Shown: piece by piece, positions 37,601 to 48,768 of the stretch
How positions within the stretch are numbered: position 1 is the first letter of the stretch
How the letters are laid out: every line of letters begins with the position of its first letter
Origin: Callorhinus ursinus
Lineage: Eukaryota; Chordata; Mammalia; Carnivora; Otariidae
Direction of reading: 5' to 3'
DNA: 64,000 nt
Assembly: GCF_003265705.1 (NCBI RefSeq)
Contig: NW_020313151.1
Coordinates: 48,479-112,478 of the forward strand
Notes under the pieces: generated by a model
The model's database searches: none
What the model was told of the DNA's origin: nothing
What the model saw: only the letters and a program-made list of their open reading frames with translations
Program-made: the position numbers and the translations under genes

Positions 37601-38427
37601 TCTCATTGATGTCCATGGATTGTTTAAGTTCTTCTTTGCTTTCGTGGTTGACCCAAACATTCTTGAGCAAAGTGGTCTTTAGCTTCCAAGTGTTTGAATT
37701 TCTGCCAATTTTTTTCTTGTGATTGAGTTCCAGTTTTAAAGCATTGTGGTCTGAGAATATGCAGGAAATAAACTCAATCTTTTGGTATCAGTTGAGATCT
37801 GATTTGTGACCCAGTATGTGGTCTATTTTGGAGAAAGTTCCACGTGTGCTTGAGAAGAATGAGTATTCTGTTGTTTTAGGGTGGAATGTTCTGTATATAC
37901 CTATGAAGTCCATCTGGTCCAGTGTATCAGTCAAAGCTCTTGTTTCCTTGTTGATTTTCTGCTTAGATGATCTGTCCATTGCTGACAGTGGAGTATTGAG
38001 GTCTCCTACAATTAACATATTGTTTTCAATATGACTCTTTATTTTGGTTAACAGTTGGCTTGTGTAGATGGCTGCTCCCATTTGGGGGTGTAGATATTTA
38101 CAATTGTTAGACCTTCTTGTTGGATAGACCCTTTAAGAATCATATAGTGTCCTTCTCTGTCTCTAATTACAGTCTTTAGTTTAAAATCTAATTTGTCTTA
38201 TATAAGAGTTGCTACCCCAGCTTTCTTTTGAGGTCCGCTGGCATGGAAGATGGATCTCCATCCCTTCACGTTCAGTCTGGATGTATCTTTAGGTTCAAAA
38301 TGAGTCTCTTGTAGGCAGCATATGGATGGGTCCTGTCTTTTTATCCAATCTGCAACCCTGTGCCGTGTTATGGTTGCATTTAGGCCATACATGTTGAGAG
38401 TGATTATTGAAAGGTATGAATTGTCAT
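34605..38427 (-). pseudogene. L1 ORF2, copy C (frameshifted)
   Basis: The C-terminal TAA is at 34605-34607 and the probable ATG at 38425-38427, but a short deletion just after the start throws the frame off. The largest pieces are 35930-37051 (373 codons, RT) and 35217-35990 (257 codons, after RT), overlapping in different frames, so a frameshift lies near 35990. The catalytic motif reads LLTDDIILY rather than LFADDMILY: the two Asp are kept, while the preceding Phe-Ala is changed. The Cys-rich end is at 34752-35207. Confidence 0.92.
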
Positions 38428-38508
38428 CATTTTGCCTGTGAAGATGTTGTTTTTATAGATTGTCCCTGTAAATTTCTGTTGTATATCACTCTTGGGGTCT
38501 TTCTCCTT

Positions 38509-39620
38509 TCATAGAAACCCCCTTAATATTTCTTGCAGGGCCAGCTTAGTAGTCACATATTCTTTCAGTTTCTGCGGGTCATGGAAGCTCTGCATCTCTC
38601 CATCCATTCTAAATGATAGCCTTGCAGGACAAAGTATTCTTGGCTGCATGTTTTTCTCGCTTAGTACCTTGAATATGTCTTGCCAGGCCTTTCTGGCTTG
38701 CCAGGTCTCTGTGGATAGGTCTGACGTTATTCTGATGTTCCTCCCTCTGTACGTAAGGAATCTCTTCCCCTTAACTGCCCTTAAGGTGGTTTCCTTGGTT
38801 CTAAGATTTGCAAGTTTTACTATTACATGCTGGGGCATTGGCCTGTTTTCCTTGATCTTGGGAGGGGTCCTCTCTGCCTCTAGGACGTGAATGTTTGTTT
38901 CATTCCCCTATTAGGGAAATTCTCAGCTACAATTTGCTCAAATACATCTTCGAGTCCTCTCTCTCTCTCCAACCCCTCCGGGATTCCAATTATTCTGACA
39001 TTGGAATGCTTTATGGTGTCACTTATTTCTCTGATTCTATTTTCATGGATTCTGAGTTGTTTTTCCCTGCTCTCCTCTTTTCCCTTTTTATCTGTTATAT
39101 TGTCTTCCAGGTCGCTTATTCGTTCTTCTGCCTCACTTACCCTAGCTGTTAGATTATCTAGATTAGATTGGATCTCATTGATAGGATTTTTTTTTTAGTT
39201 TTTTTTTTAAAGATTTTATTTATTTATTTGAGAGAGCGAAAATGAGAGAGATAGAGCACATGAGAGGGGGCAGGGTCAGAGGGAGAAGCAGACTCCCTGC
39301 TGAGCAGGGAGCCCGATGCGGGACTCGATCCTGGGACTCCAGGATCAGGACCTGAGCCGAAGGCAGTCGCTTAACCAACTGAGCCACCCAGGCACCCTCA
39401 TTGATAGGATTTTTAAGGTCTGCCAATTCAGCTTTCATTTCTGCCCTTAGAGACTCCCTGTTGCCATTAATTGATTTCTCCATTCTATCCATGTCTTCAC
39501 AATTGCTAGCCTGAATTCCATCTCTGACATCTTGGTTATATCTGAATCCATTTGTAAATCTGCAGCATAAGTCATAATCTCTGAGCCTTTCTTATTTTGG
39601 GGGTTCCTCCTCCTAGTCAT
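38509..39620 (-). pseudogene. L1 ORF1, copy C, split by a SINE
   Basis: Starts MTRRRNPQNKKGSE at 39618-39620 and ends at 38509 in the C-terminal domain (KLALQEILRGFL). The N-terminal 70 or so codons are cut off by a SINE inserted at 39192-39397 in the coiled-coil region. The RNA-binding part reads on the minus strand at 38509-38838. The GA run at 38953-38968 has six units. Confidence 0.93.
39192..39397 (-). mobile_element. Can-SINE inside L1 ORF1
   Basis: Complete minus-strand SINE. The TSD tcattgataggattttt is perfect at 39175-39191 and 39398-39414. It is younger than copy C. Confidence 0.97.
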
Positions 39621-40654
39621 TCTTGTTGGGTGGTTGAGTGAATTTATAGAGTCCAAATTATTGATCAGAACCCACGCAAGATGCACCTCTTTTCTAGGGA
39701 CCTTAGGGTTGCTGGCCTCTTGTTTTCCCAGCCTGTCTTCTGGGTGAGGGGCCTGCTGTGCTGTTACTCAGGCAACCCTGTTTGGGCTGAGTTGCCCTGC
39801 CCCCCTGTGGCAGGGGATGTGTTCCGTGGCAATCTGTTTTGGGGGCTTTTATTCTCTGGCGGCTTTCCCTGGTGGCTTTCCATGTCTCTTCCGTGAGTCA
39901 GAGCAGAAGAGACCGTTTCCAACCTTCTGTCTCAGAGCAGAGAGATCGTAGTCTGTTTTTCAGTGAGCTCTTCAGGCCACACTGTCTCCGTTTCTGTCTG
40001 TGCTGCTATAAACTGCAGCATCCTAGGTTGTGTGCCCCTCCGCAGCACTCCCAGTCCTGCCTCCAGGTCGGGGCACATCTCTGCCCTTTTTGCTTCTAAA
40101 ACCACCAGCCACTCCCAGTTTGCACACATGACCCTGCTGATCCGGGTTTCTGCCCCAGGGGCTGCCCTAAAGTCCTTTCCCTGCCACTACTGGTCTGCAA
40201 GTCTGTGCCCCATCCCCAGTGCAGGAGGCTGTCGCTCACTGGCGGTGTAGGATCCCCATGGCCAGGCACACTCCCTCTGCTGTTTATCCTCCAATATCTG
40301 CCCACAGAATCACGGCTCCCTGCTTCGTAACTCAAAACCAATTGCCTGTGATATTCTGTTTCTAGAGGTCCAGATCTTCTTACATCTCAGGCTGATTTCG
40401 TGGGTGCTCAGAGTTGTCTTGTAGATATCCAGTTCAATTCCAGGGACCAGTGGAAATAGGGTCCCCTACTCCTCTGCTATCTTTCCTCCTCTCCTCTCCC
40501 CTGTGTCTTTTGATTGGGGCATTTAGCCCAATTACATTCAGGTAACTATTGAAACATATGATTTTAGTGCCATTGTATTGCCCATAAGGTGACTGTTACT
40601 GTATATTTTCTCTGTTCCTTTCTGGTCTATGTTCCTTTCAGGCTCTCTCTATGC

Positions 40655-41610
40655 TTAGAGGACCCTTTTCGATATTTCTTGTAGGGCTGGTTTTGTGTTT
40701 GCATAGTTTTCTTTGTCCTGGAAGATTTTTATTTCTCCTTCTATTTTCAATGACAGCTTAGCTGGATATAGTATTCTTGGCTGCATATTTTTCTCATTTA
40801 GTGCTCTGAATATATCATGCCAGTCCTTTCTGGACTGCCAGGTCTCTGTGGATAGATCTCTCATCAATCTAATGTTCCTACCATTGTAGGTTACAGACCT
40901 CTTGTCCCAATCTGCTTTCAGGATTTCCTCTTTGTTTCTGAGACTTCTGAGTTTTACTATTAGATGTCGGGGTGTTGTCCTATTTTTACTGATTTTGAGG
41001 GGGTTCTCTGTGCCTCCTGGATTTGGATGCCTGTTTCCTTCCCCAAATTAGGGAAGTTCTCTGTTATAATTTGCTCCAATATACCTTCTGCCCCCCTCTC
41101 TCTTTCTTCTTCTTCTGGGATCCCAATTATTCTAATATTGTTTTGTCTCATGGTATCACTTAACTCTCGAAATCTGCCCTCGTGATCCAGTAGTTGTTTA
41201 TCTCTTTTTCTCAGCTTCTTTATTCTCCATCATTTGGTCTTCTATATCACTAATTCTCTCTTCTGCCTCATTTATCCTAACAGAGCCTTCATTTTTTTAA
41301 ATTTTTTTATTGTTATGTTAATCACCATATATTACATCATTAGTTTTTGATGTAGAGCCTTCATTTCTTATTGCACCTCCTTAATAGCCTTTTTGATTTC
41401 AACTTGGTTAGATTTTAGTTCTTTTATTTCTTCAGAAAGGGTTTCTCTAATATCTTCCATGCTTTTTTTCAAGCCCAGCTAGTATCTTTATAATCATCAT
41501 TCTGAACTCTAGTTCCGACATCGTACCAATGTCCATATTGATTAAGTCCCTGGCAGTCGGTACTGCCTCGTGTTCTTTTTTTTGAGGTGAGTTTTTCTGT
41601 CTTGTCATTT
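40655..41610 (-). pseudogene. L1 ORF1, copy E (broken)
   Basis: Pieces on the minus strand: QNDKTEKLTSKKRTRGST (N-terminus, about 41560-41610), NIRIIGIPEEEERERGAEG (40960-41151, RRM-like part) and STETWQSRKDWHDIFRAL (40655-40867, C-terminal domain). It is a different ORF1 subfamily from copies B-D. A 59-base L1 3' end inserted at 41295-41353 and several frameshifts break the frame. Confidence 0.88.
41295..41353 (-). mobile_element. ultra-short L1 3'-end insertion (59 bases)
   Basis: Contains only the terminal L1 3' UTR bases (revcomp of ...catcaaaaactaatgatg then taatatatggtgattaac) and a T-rich run that is the poly(A) tail. The flanking agagccttcattt at 41282-41294 and 41354-41366 is a perfect TSD. 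One of the shortest recognisable L1 insertions here. Confidence 0.9.
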
Positions 41611-41781
41611 TGTCCAGAGTAGAATAGATGAATGAGAGAACAAAATGCTAACAGGCTAACAATGACCCCAGAAAAATATACACTAAACAAATCTGAAGAG
41701 ACATGAAACTGGGAGAAAAGAAAGGGAAAGCATGAAAAAAGAAAATAAAAAGAAGAAGAAAAAGAAAAAGAAAGAAAAAAA

Positions 41782-42256
41782 GAATATGATCAGGCTGGTG
41801 CATAGATCAGTACCACACACTAGATTTTGGGCATATTTTGGTCTGTTAGAAGAAACTGCCTCCCAAAATTTTAAAGAAAGAAAAAGTTATATATGTACAA
41901 AAATAAGGGTAAATACAATGAAGGGATCGAATATGACTGTAAAGATGAAAATTATAAAAATTTTATAAAAGGAATTGATAAGAAGTTGGTTGAAAAAAGA
42001 AAGAAGAGAATTTTTTTTTTAAAGGGAAAGAATGTGATCAGGCAGGAGACTAGAACAAACCATACACTAGGGATTTAGGGTATATTTTGGTCTGTTAAAA
42101 GAAACTGTATCCCAAAATTTTAAAGAGAGAATGACATATATATACACCAAAAATAAGGTTAACTACAATGAAGCGATAGAATATGACTCTAAAAATGAAA
42201 AATAAAAAAGATTTTTTTAAAAGGAATTGATAAGATGTTGGTTGAAGAAGGGAAAT
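41782..42256. repeat. tandem duplication in L1 5' UTR (two units of about 240 bases)
   Basis: Unit 1 is about 41782-42000 and unit 2 about 42030-42256. Shared landmarks are tatattttggtctgtta (also catattttggtctgtta), tcccaaaattttaaag and aaaaggaattgataag, in the same order and spacing. The units differ by many substitutions, so the duplication is old or inherited from the L1 subfamily. Confidence 0.85.
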
Positions 42257-42499
42257 AGAAAAAGTCAAAAAATAGAAAAAGAAAAAAAAGAAAATTAAAA
42301 AAATTAACTTTGAAATACTAAAGAATCATGGTAAAAAAGCCATGAATTCTACGTGCTGTATTCCCCTAGCGCTGGAGTTCTACCATTCTCATTGATCGGT
42401 AAACTTGGTCTTGGCTGGCTGTTCTTGCTGATCTTCTGGGGGAGGGGCCTGTTGCAGTGATTCTCAAATGTCTTTGCCTGAGGCGGAATTGCACTGCCC

Positions 42500-43303
42500 T
42501 TGCCCGGGGCTGAGCTAAGTAATCGGCTCGGGTTTGCTCTCTGGAGCTTTTTTTCCCTGAAAGATTTCTGTACAGCTTTGGAGGAGGAGAGTGAAAACTG
42601 CAGCCTCCCAATCTCCACCCTGGAGGAGCGAAAACTCGGGGCCTCACTCCTCAGGGAGCCCCCAGAGGAAAGCAGTCAATCACTCCGGTCTTCCTGGTCT
42701 CCAGCCACACTCTGTGCTCACCCGGCCTGTGACCGAGCATTTCTATCTCTGGCACATGACCCCGTGTGGAGTCTCCAAACCCAGCAGATTCCTGCGGTGC
42801 GGTCCCGCACTGCTCCTCCTGAGGGAGGAAGGGGAGTCTCCCCAGATCTGCCACTTGTTGGGTCCCTGCTAGAAGAGCAGTGGTCCGACTGTGCCGCGGA
42901 TCACAGTTTATGGCAACCCCGAGCTGAGAGCCCACTCCTTGGCTCTGTCTTTGCTGCCAGTTTCCCCGCTCTGATACCTGGGAGCTCTGCCAGAGTCAGG
43001 CACCCCCCGTCTTTCTGTGACCCCGAGGGTCCTGATACCACACTGTCCCAGCCAGGTTTCCACCCCTTGCTTAGCCACTGGAGCGACGTCCCTCAGCAGA
43101 GCCAACTTCTAAAATTTCCGATTTCATGCTCCGTTGCTATCACTTGCCAGTCGCGCCTGATGGAGGACCCCTCCCCGCCATCTATCTTCCTGAATATCAC
43201 CTTGGATTCACTTCTCCACACGTCCTACCTTCCAGAAAGTGGTAACTTTTCTGTTCAGAGAGTTGCTACTATTCTTTTCTTCGATCCCCTGTTGAGTTTG
43301 TAG
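42500..43303 (+). other. long antisense ORF in L1 5' UTR (267 codons)
   Basis: An ATG at 42500 opens a 267-codon frame antisense to copy E. It reads outward through the L1 5' UTR and stops 90 bases before the L1 5' end. The product would be Ser-, Pro- and Leu-rich, with no domain I recognise. The place and direction resemble primate L1 ORF0, but length and sequence are unrelated as far as I can tell. It could be open simply because the UTR is GC-rich. No evidence of translation can be seen. Confidence 0.3.
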
Positions 43304-43395
43304 GTGTTCAGAATGGTTTGATCCCTATCTAGCTGAATTCCTGGGACCAGAAGAAATTTAGGTCTCCTACTCCTCTGCCATCTTGCTCCTCCCTC

Positions 43396-44990
43396 AGAAG
43401 TCCCAGTTCTAGCTCCCCAACTGATAGACATCTAAACCTGATTTTAATGCAGCAGCTCCTCTCCACAGAGGCCCAGCAAGGAACCCCCAAAGGTCTGTGG
43501 TCCAAAGCTTGTGCCCCAGAAAGCAGTGCCTGAGGCCCAACCAGGAGCCAGAGGCCTCCTTATTAAAATAAAAACAGTATCAACAGGATCAAGCTAAACC
43601 CAGCCCCACTGGAATGCCACCAAACTCCATGAGGAAATAGCCATGTACTCTGCCACTGAGGTTAACTTGCCCAAAATCTTAGAAATGCCTCTGTCCCCGC
43701 TCAGTGGGGACAAGAGGGAATATGGTCAGCACTCTCAAAACAAGAAAAGCAATGGTCTTCCTTTACCAGTGGAGTGAGCAGGGAGTATAAGAAACGAGAC
43801 AGACAATGGACAGTCACAGCCTCTTACCCCTATTTAAACACCCAAGGTCCATACAGGGCACAAACTGAAGTGCCTAGGGGACTGAGTTGTGTATAATAGT
43901 TGTAGCAAAGAATATGCCTTTGACAAACATTTTTTTTTGTTTTTGTTTTTTAAAGATTTTATTTATTTATTTGACAGAGAGAGAGACAGTGAGAGAGGGA
44001 ACACAAGCAGGGGGAGTGGGAAAGGGAGAGCAGACTCCCCACCAAGCAGGGAGCCCGATGCGGGGCTCAATCCCAGGACCCTGGGATCATGACCTGAGCC
44101 AAAGGCAGTTGCTTAACCAACTGAGCCACCCAGGTGCCCCTGACAAACATTTTTCTGAGGTTTATAATTTTACTGACTCCTGGTCAGTAGCTAATGCGCT
44201 AATTACTTGGTCAGGACTTTGGCAAAATCAGGGCTAGAAAATACAAGCCAAGGAATTTGGGATACAGAGATTTGGGAAAATCACCATGATGGCTACCACT
44301 CTGCCAATATGGGTGCATGATACACAGGTAGCCAAACAAGACATCATGGAGGAGGCACACAAAGCCAAACCTAATGAACTAACCAAACCACCAAAGGAGG
44401 TAGGGCTCTAGAAATAGGGGGAATCTCCAGACCTTTGGGAGGAGACACCCTGCCCCTTCTATCAGTGGACACATGAGAGGGTATTTGGGCATCATGTGAT
44501 TATGAATATGGATTAATAGAGGACTACCCAGCAGAGATACAAACCATTAAGGACTGTATCAGGTGCCAGAAATCTAGAGACTGGGCCCACGACATGGGAG
44601 AAAGATTTACAGAGGAGGGCCACATCAGAAATGGCAAATTGATTTCACTGAGCCTCTCTCTGAAGCAGTAGAAATTTGGCAATGGTGGATACTGATACAG
44701 GTCTTCTATCGGCTTACCCATGCGGGGTGCCAACCTCCGCTAATGTTACTTAGGAGTTAACACAACAGCCTACAGCCTTCAGGAGTGCCACAAGTAATAC
44801 AATCAGATCAAGGCTCCCACTTCACCGCAAAGCAGGGCTATGATGGACGTTACAAAATAAAATTGCTTTGGGTTTTTCCCCTACCCCATTATCCTACAGC
44901 AGCAGATGTCATAGAAAAATATAATGATATTTTAAAACAAAGGCTATTAAGAGAAATTGTAAGACAATGGTTCCCCAAGTAGTTAAAATA
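43396..44990 (+). pseudogene. endogenous retrovirus pol remnant (RNase H and integrase)
   Basis: On the plus strand, the RNase H C-terminal signature FTDSWSVANALITWSGLW lies at about 44166-44220 (Asp conserved), just right of a SINE. The integrase zinc-finger Cys pair (CIRCQKSRD) is at about 44556-44583, and the integrase core block VIQSDQGSHFTAKQ, carrying a catalytic Asp, is at about 44794-44835. The order RNase H then integrase is that of pol. Stops and frameshifts are frequent, so the gene is dead. Upstream pol, gag and the 5' LTR are missing; the left end abuts L1 copy E. Class I (gamma-like) is favoured because of the Env motif downstream. Confidence 0.8.
43935..44140 (-). mobile_element. 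Can-SINE inside ERV pol
   Basis: Complete minus-strand SINE. The TSD tgacaaacattttt is perfect at 43921-43934 and 44141-44154. It splits the RNase H region. Confidence 0.97.
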
Positions 44991-47023
44991 CTGCACACAG
45001 TCCTGATTATATTAAATTCATAGGCCTATGGCATAACTGCACCATATTAAAATTCACAGCAAATGAAGAGACCACCAATAAAGATACTGTGGCCTCGACT
45101 GGTGTACATATTCACACTGGACACAACCCAATTCCTAGTTTTTGCTGACATGGGAACCCTGAAATTGCCTCCCACAGCAAAGAAACATCCACCTGTTACT
45201 TTCCCATTATCTTTCTCCTTCATAGAAAATCCAGAGCCGAGCCCCTTCTCCCTCCATCCCACAGGGGACCTTCTGCAGACCACCAACTATGAGACAATAT
45301 TCAGCCTGCTTCTCCTCTTCATACACTGTAAGCTGAGCAAGCCACTGACCACTATGGAGAGAAAGGTGTCTTCATTTGCTGCCCATATACTCCACTAAAA
45401 GTACCAAGGAACCATCCTGGACCTGTTCCTGACACCCAGCAGGTAGAACTAATCACCCCCAGACCAGTAACACCATTTGGGTGATACCCAAGGGACAATC
45501 AGATCTCCTACTGCTGCTCACAGACAACATCCGACTTTTACTCCTACTCTCCTTCTGTGCCCCTTTCTTACCTGAGAAGTTCCTACACTTGTCAGTGTTG
45601 AATACTCACCTGTTGATGGATCACCCTACCCTGGCAATCTACACCCTACTGCTGACAAATTCTGTCTTGAAACAACATGCCACATGCACAGCACAGGGTG
45701 ACACACAATATGGGTCAGGATGAGGACCACAGGAACCACATTGTTGGCTATTCAGGTTGGTCAGTCCTACTAATATTACCACAGACACCAACGCTGAAGC
45801 TAGCACTTCCCCTATCTCTACTATCAGCAAATACCCATTCGGGTTAAGCCAGACACTAAAATATGGTTTGTGACTTAAGGTACCTTCTAACCTCATGGGC
45901 CCACTTTTACCTCAAATCAGATGAAAGTGATTATTACGAACTAGGGCCATCAAACAAATAGAGCAATGGGCCACTACCTATGAGATTCATTTAAGGCATC
46001 CCCAGAGATGGTATGCACCCAGTAATACAACCAGGATGCTAGTGATTGGTGCAATCAAATTGAAAACACTCTAATCTAGAGTTAATACCAACAAACCCTA
46101 TGGGATTACAGAGATAAAATTATAGTCCTCACTAATTCCCAGAGGATGATTAAATGTAAAACTCTGCCAACAATGTATGCCCTTACAACCATTGGCCTCT
46201 TTTCCTGTTGATGATAATGATCTCTCTCTCTAGCACACATCCCATTTATTAAGGCAGAAAGAAATTGCATTAACCAAGTGGCCAGGGCACCTTACCACAG
46301 ACCTCCTTCCTGGATGCTAATCAATATGTACAAGAAAGGCAATATGTATTATATAATATTATCTGGGCCAAGTCATGTCTAAAAAACCAGGGACTACAAC
46401 TGGTTTGGGAATTCTCCCCCAACCTAATCTTATCACAGTACCAACTGCAAGTTATACATAACACTCCATGGGAACAGACTGTACAACAATTGTAATGCTG
46501 GCTGCCCACAGTGAACGATCATAGCTCTTGGGTGTTACAGTGAAGATGATTCTTCTGAAAAATATATTTGATCCTATGGAGAAATGTAACTACTCTCTAC
46601 ATGGGACTTTCTCCACTCCAATTGACAACTACTTGCTTACAGCTATTACAAAATGCTGGGTTTACCAAGGCCACCATTAATAAAGACATGGGAAATATCT
46701 GAGGGTGATTGCCACCCAGTGTTGCTCTTCTGGGGGATACTAAAAAATACATACCCACACTTTACAAGAGATAGAAATAATAATGAGAGGTCTTATAGCA
46801 AAGCTAACCTGGTGGAAACTTGTTGGTGTATCACATCGGCTTCTCCCAAGGGGCCACCCATGAGGCTATCAAAGCTATATAAATGGATACCCCAGAAAAG
46901 GTTCCCCTAGAACTGAAGTGATGCAGGTGGTCCCCCACTGAAATACAATAAAGTCATGATAAACACAGACAGAAATGGGCAAACATGTTTTGATGTCTAT
47001 ATTTTTAAAAATAACTTGGCCCA
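44991..47023 (+). pseudogene. ERV region 3' of integrase (end of pol and Env surface part), degraded
   Basis: Lies between the integrase and the L1 insertion. Open pieces are short: 45063-45398 (111 codons), 45481-45723 and 46653-46910. Scattered Cys and Trp residues and the position fit an Env surface subunit, but I see no diagnostic motif. It ends at the TSD of the L1 at 47024. Confidence 0.5.
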
Positions 47024-48290
47024 GAAGAGACCCAGAATAGCCAGAGGAATACTGAAAAAGAAAAGCAAAGCTGGCGGCATCACAATTCCGGACTTCCAGC
47101 TCTATTACAAAGCTGTCATCATCAAGACAGTTTGGTACTGGCACAAAAACAGACACATAGATCAATGGAACAGAATCGAGAGCCCAGAAATGGACCCTCA
47201 ACTCTATGGTCAACTTATCTTTGACAAAGCAGGAAAGAATGTCCAATGGCAAAAAGACAGTCTCTTCAACAAATGGTGTTGGGAAAATTGGACAGCCACA
47301 TGCAGAAGAATGAAACTGGACCATTTCCTTACACCACACACAAAAATAGACTCCAAATGGTTGAAAGACCTAAACGTGAGACAGGAGTCCATCAAAATCC
47401 TAAAGGAGAACACAGGTAGCAACCTTTTCGACCTTAGCCGCAGCAACTTCTTCCTAGAAACATCGCCAAAGGCACGGGAAGCCCGGGCAAAAATGAACTA
47501 TTGGGATTTCATCAAGATAAAAAGCTTTTGCACAGCAAAAGAAACAGTCCACAAAACCAAAAGACAACCGACAGAATGGGAGAAAATATTTGCAAATGAC
47601 ATATCAGATAAAGGGCTAGTATCCAAAATCTATAAAGAACTTATCAAACTCAACACCCAAAGAACAAATAATCCAATCAAGAAATGGGCAGAAGACATGA
47701 ACAGACATTTCGCCAAAGAAGACATCCAAATGGCCAACAGGCACATGAAAAAGTGCTCAACATCGCTCGGCATCAGGGAAATCCAAATCAAAACCTCAAT
47801 GAGATACCACCTCACACCAGTCAGAATGGCTAAAATTAACAAGTCAGGGAACAACAGATGTTGGCGGGGATGTGGAGAAAGGGGAACCCTCCTACACTGT
47901 TGGTGGGAATGCAAGCTGGTGCAACCCCTCTGGAAAACAGTATGGAGGTTCCTCAAACAGTTGAAATTAGAGCTACCGTTCGATCCAGCAATTGCACTAC
48001 TGGGTATTTACCACAAAGATACAAATGTAGGGACCCGAAGGGGTACATGTACCCCAATGTTTATAGCAGCAATGTCCACAATAGCCAAACTGTGGAAAGA
48101 GCCAAGATGCCCATCGACAGATGAATGGATAAAGAAGATGTGGTATATATACACAATGGAATATTATGCAGCCATCAAAAGGAATGAGATCTTGCCATTT
48201 GCAACGACGTGGATGGAACTGGAGGGTGTTATGCTGAGTGAAATAAGTCAATCAGAGAAAGACATGTATCACATGACCTCACTGATATGA
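47024..48290 (+). pseudogene. L1 ORF2 C-terminal fragment, uninterrupted
   Basis: The frame is open from the insertion point to the natural TGA, about 420 codons, with the Cys-rich motif [18 protein letters not shown] at about 47860-47913. By chance it is in frame with ERV sequence upstream, giving a 444-codon open frame from 46956 whose first 22 codons are ERV-derived. It lacks endonuclease and RT catalytic parts, so it cannot act as a retrotransposase. Confidence 0.93.
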
Positions 48291-48751
48291 GGAATTCTTA
48301 ATCTCAGGAAACAAACTGAGTGTTACTGGAGTGGTTGGGGGTGGGAGGGATGGGGTGGCTGGGTGATAGACATTGGGGAGGGTATGTGCTACGGTGAGCG
48401 CTGTGAATTGTGCAAGACTGTTGAATCACAGATCTGTACTTCTGAAACAAATAACGCAACATATTTTAAGAAAAAAGAAAAAGAAGAAGATAACAGGAGA
48501 GGAAGAAAAGGGGAGTATGTCAGAGGGGGAGACGAACCATGAGAGATGATGGACTCTGAAAAACAAACTGAGGGTTCTAGAGGGGAGGGGGGGAGGGGGA
48601 TGGGTTATCCTGGTGATGGGTATTGAGGAGGGCACGTTCTGCATGGAGCACTGGGTGTTATGAACAAACAATGAATCATGGAACACTGCACCAAAAACTA
48701 ATGATGTAATATATGGTGATTAACATAACAATAAAAAAATTTAAAAAAAAT
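47024..48751 (+). mobile_element. 5'-truncated young L1 in ERV env
   Basis: Contains the ORF2 C-terminal third and the full 3' UTR, of the same subfamily as copy A and very similar to it (compare 14104-15835). The TSD aaaaataacttggccca is perfect at 47007-47023 and 48752-48768. Confidence 0.97.
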
Positions 48752-48768
48752 AAAAATAACTTGGCCCA

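Larger units (their letters stand above)
34324..40498 (-). mobile_element. full-length L1 (copy C), nested in copy E
   Basis: A minus-strand L1 of about 6.2 kb including one SINE. The left edge is the poly(A) end (as a T-run) and the right edge is the 5' end (revcomp of ...gatagcagaggagtagggg at about 40470). The TSD ccctgtgtctttt lies at 34311-34323 and 40499-40511. It belongs to the same subfamily as copies B and D. It inserted in the same orientation as its host L1. Confidence 0.96.
40512..43393 (-). mobile_element. L1 (copy E), 5' half: ORF2 start, ORF1 and 5' UTR
   Basis: Continues copy E after copy C. It contains the end of the endonuclease/ORF1 junction, ORF1 (about 40650-41610) and a long 5' UTR (about 41640-43393). 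The UTR ends in the revcomp of gatggcagaggagtaggag, the usual L1 5' start. The 5' UTR is GC-rich at 42400-43300 and has a tandem unit at 41782-42256. Confidence 0.93.

Noticed and set aside
41741..42290. Regular spaced repeats suggesting a CRISPR-like array
   Set aside because: Only two long, diverged units in an L1 5' UTR; no short identical repeats with unique spacers, and the genome is vertebrate.
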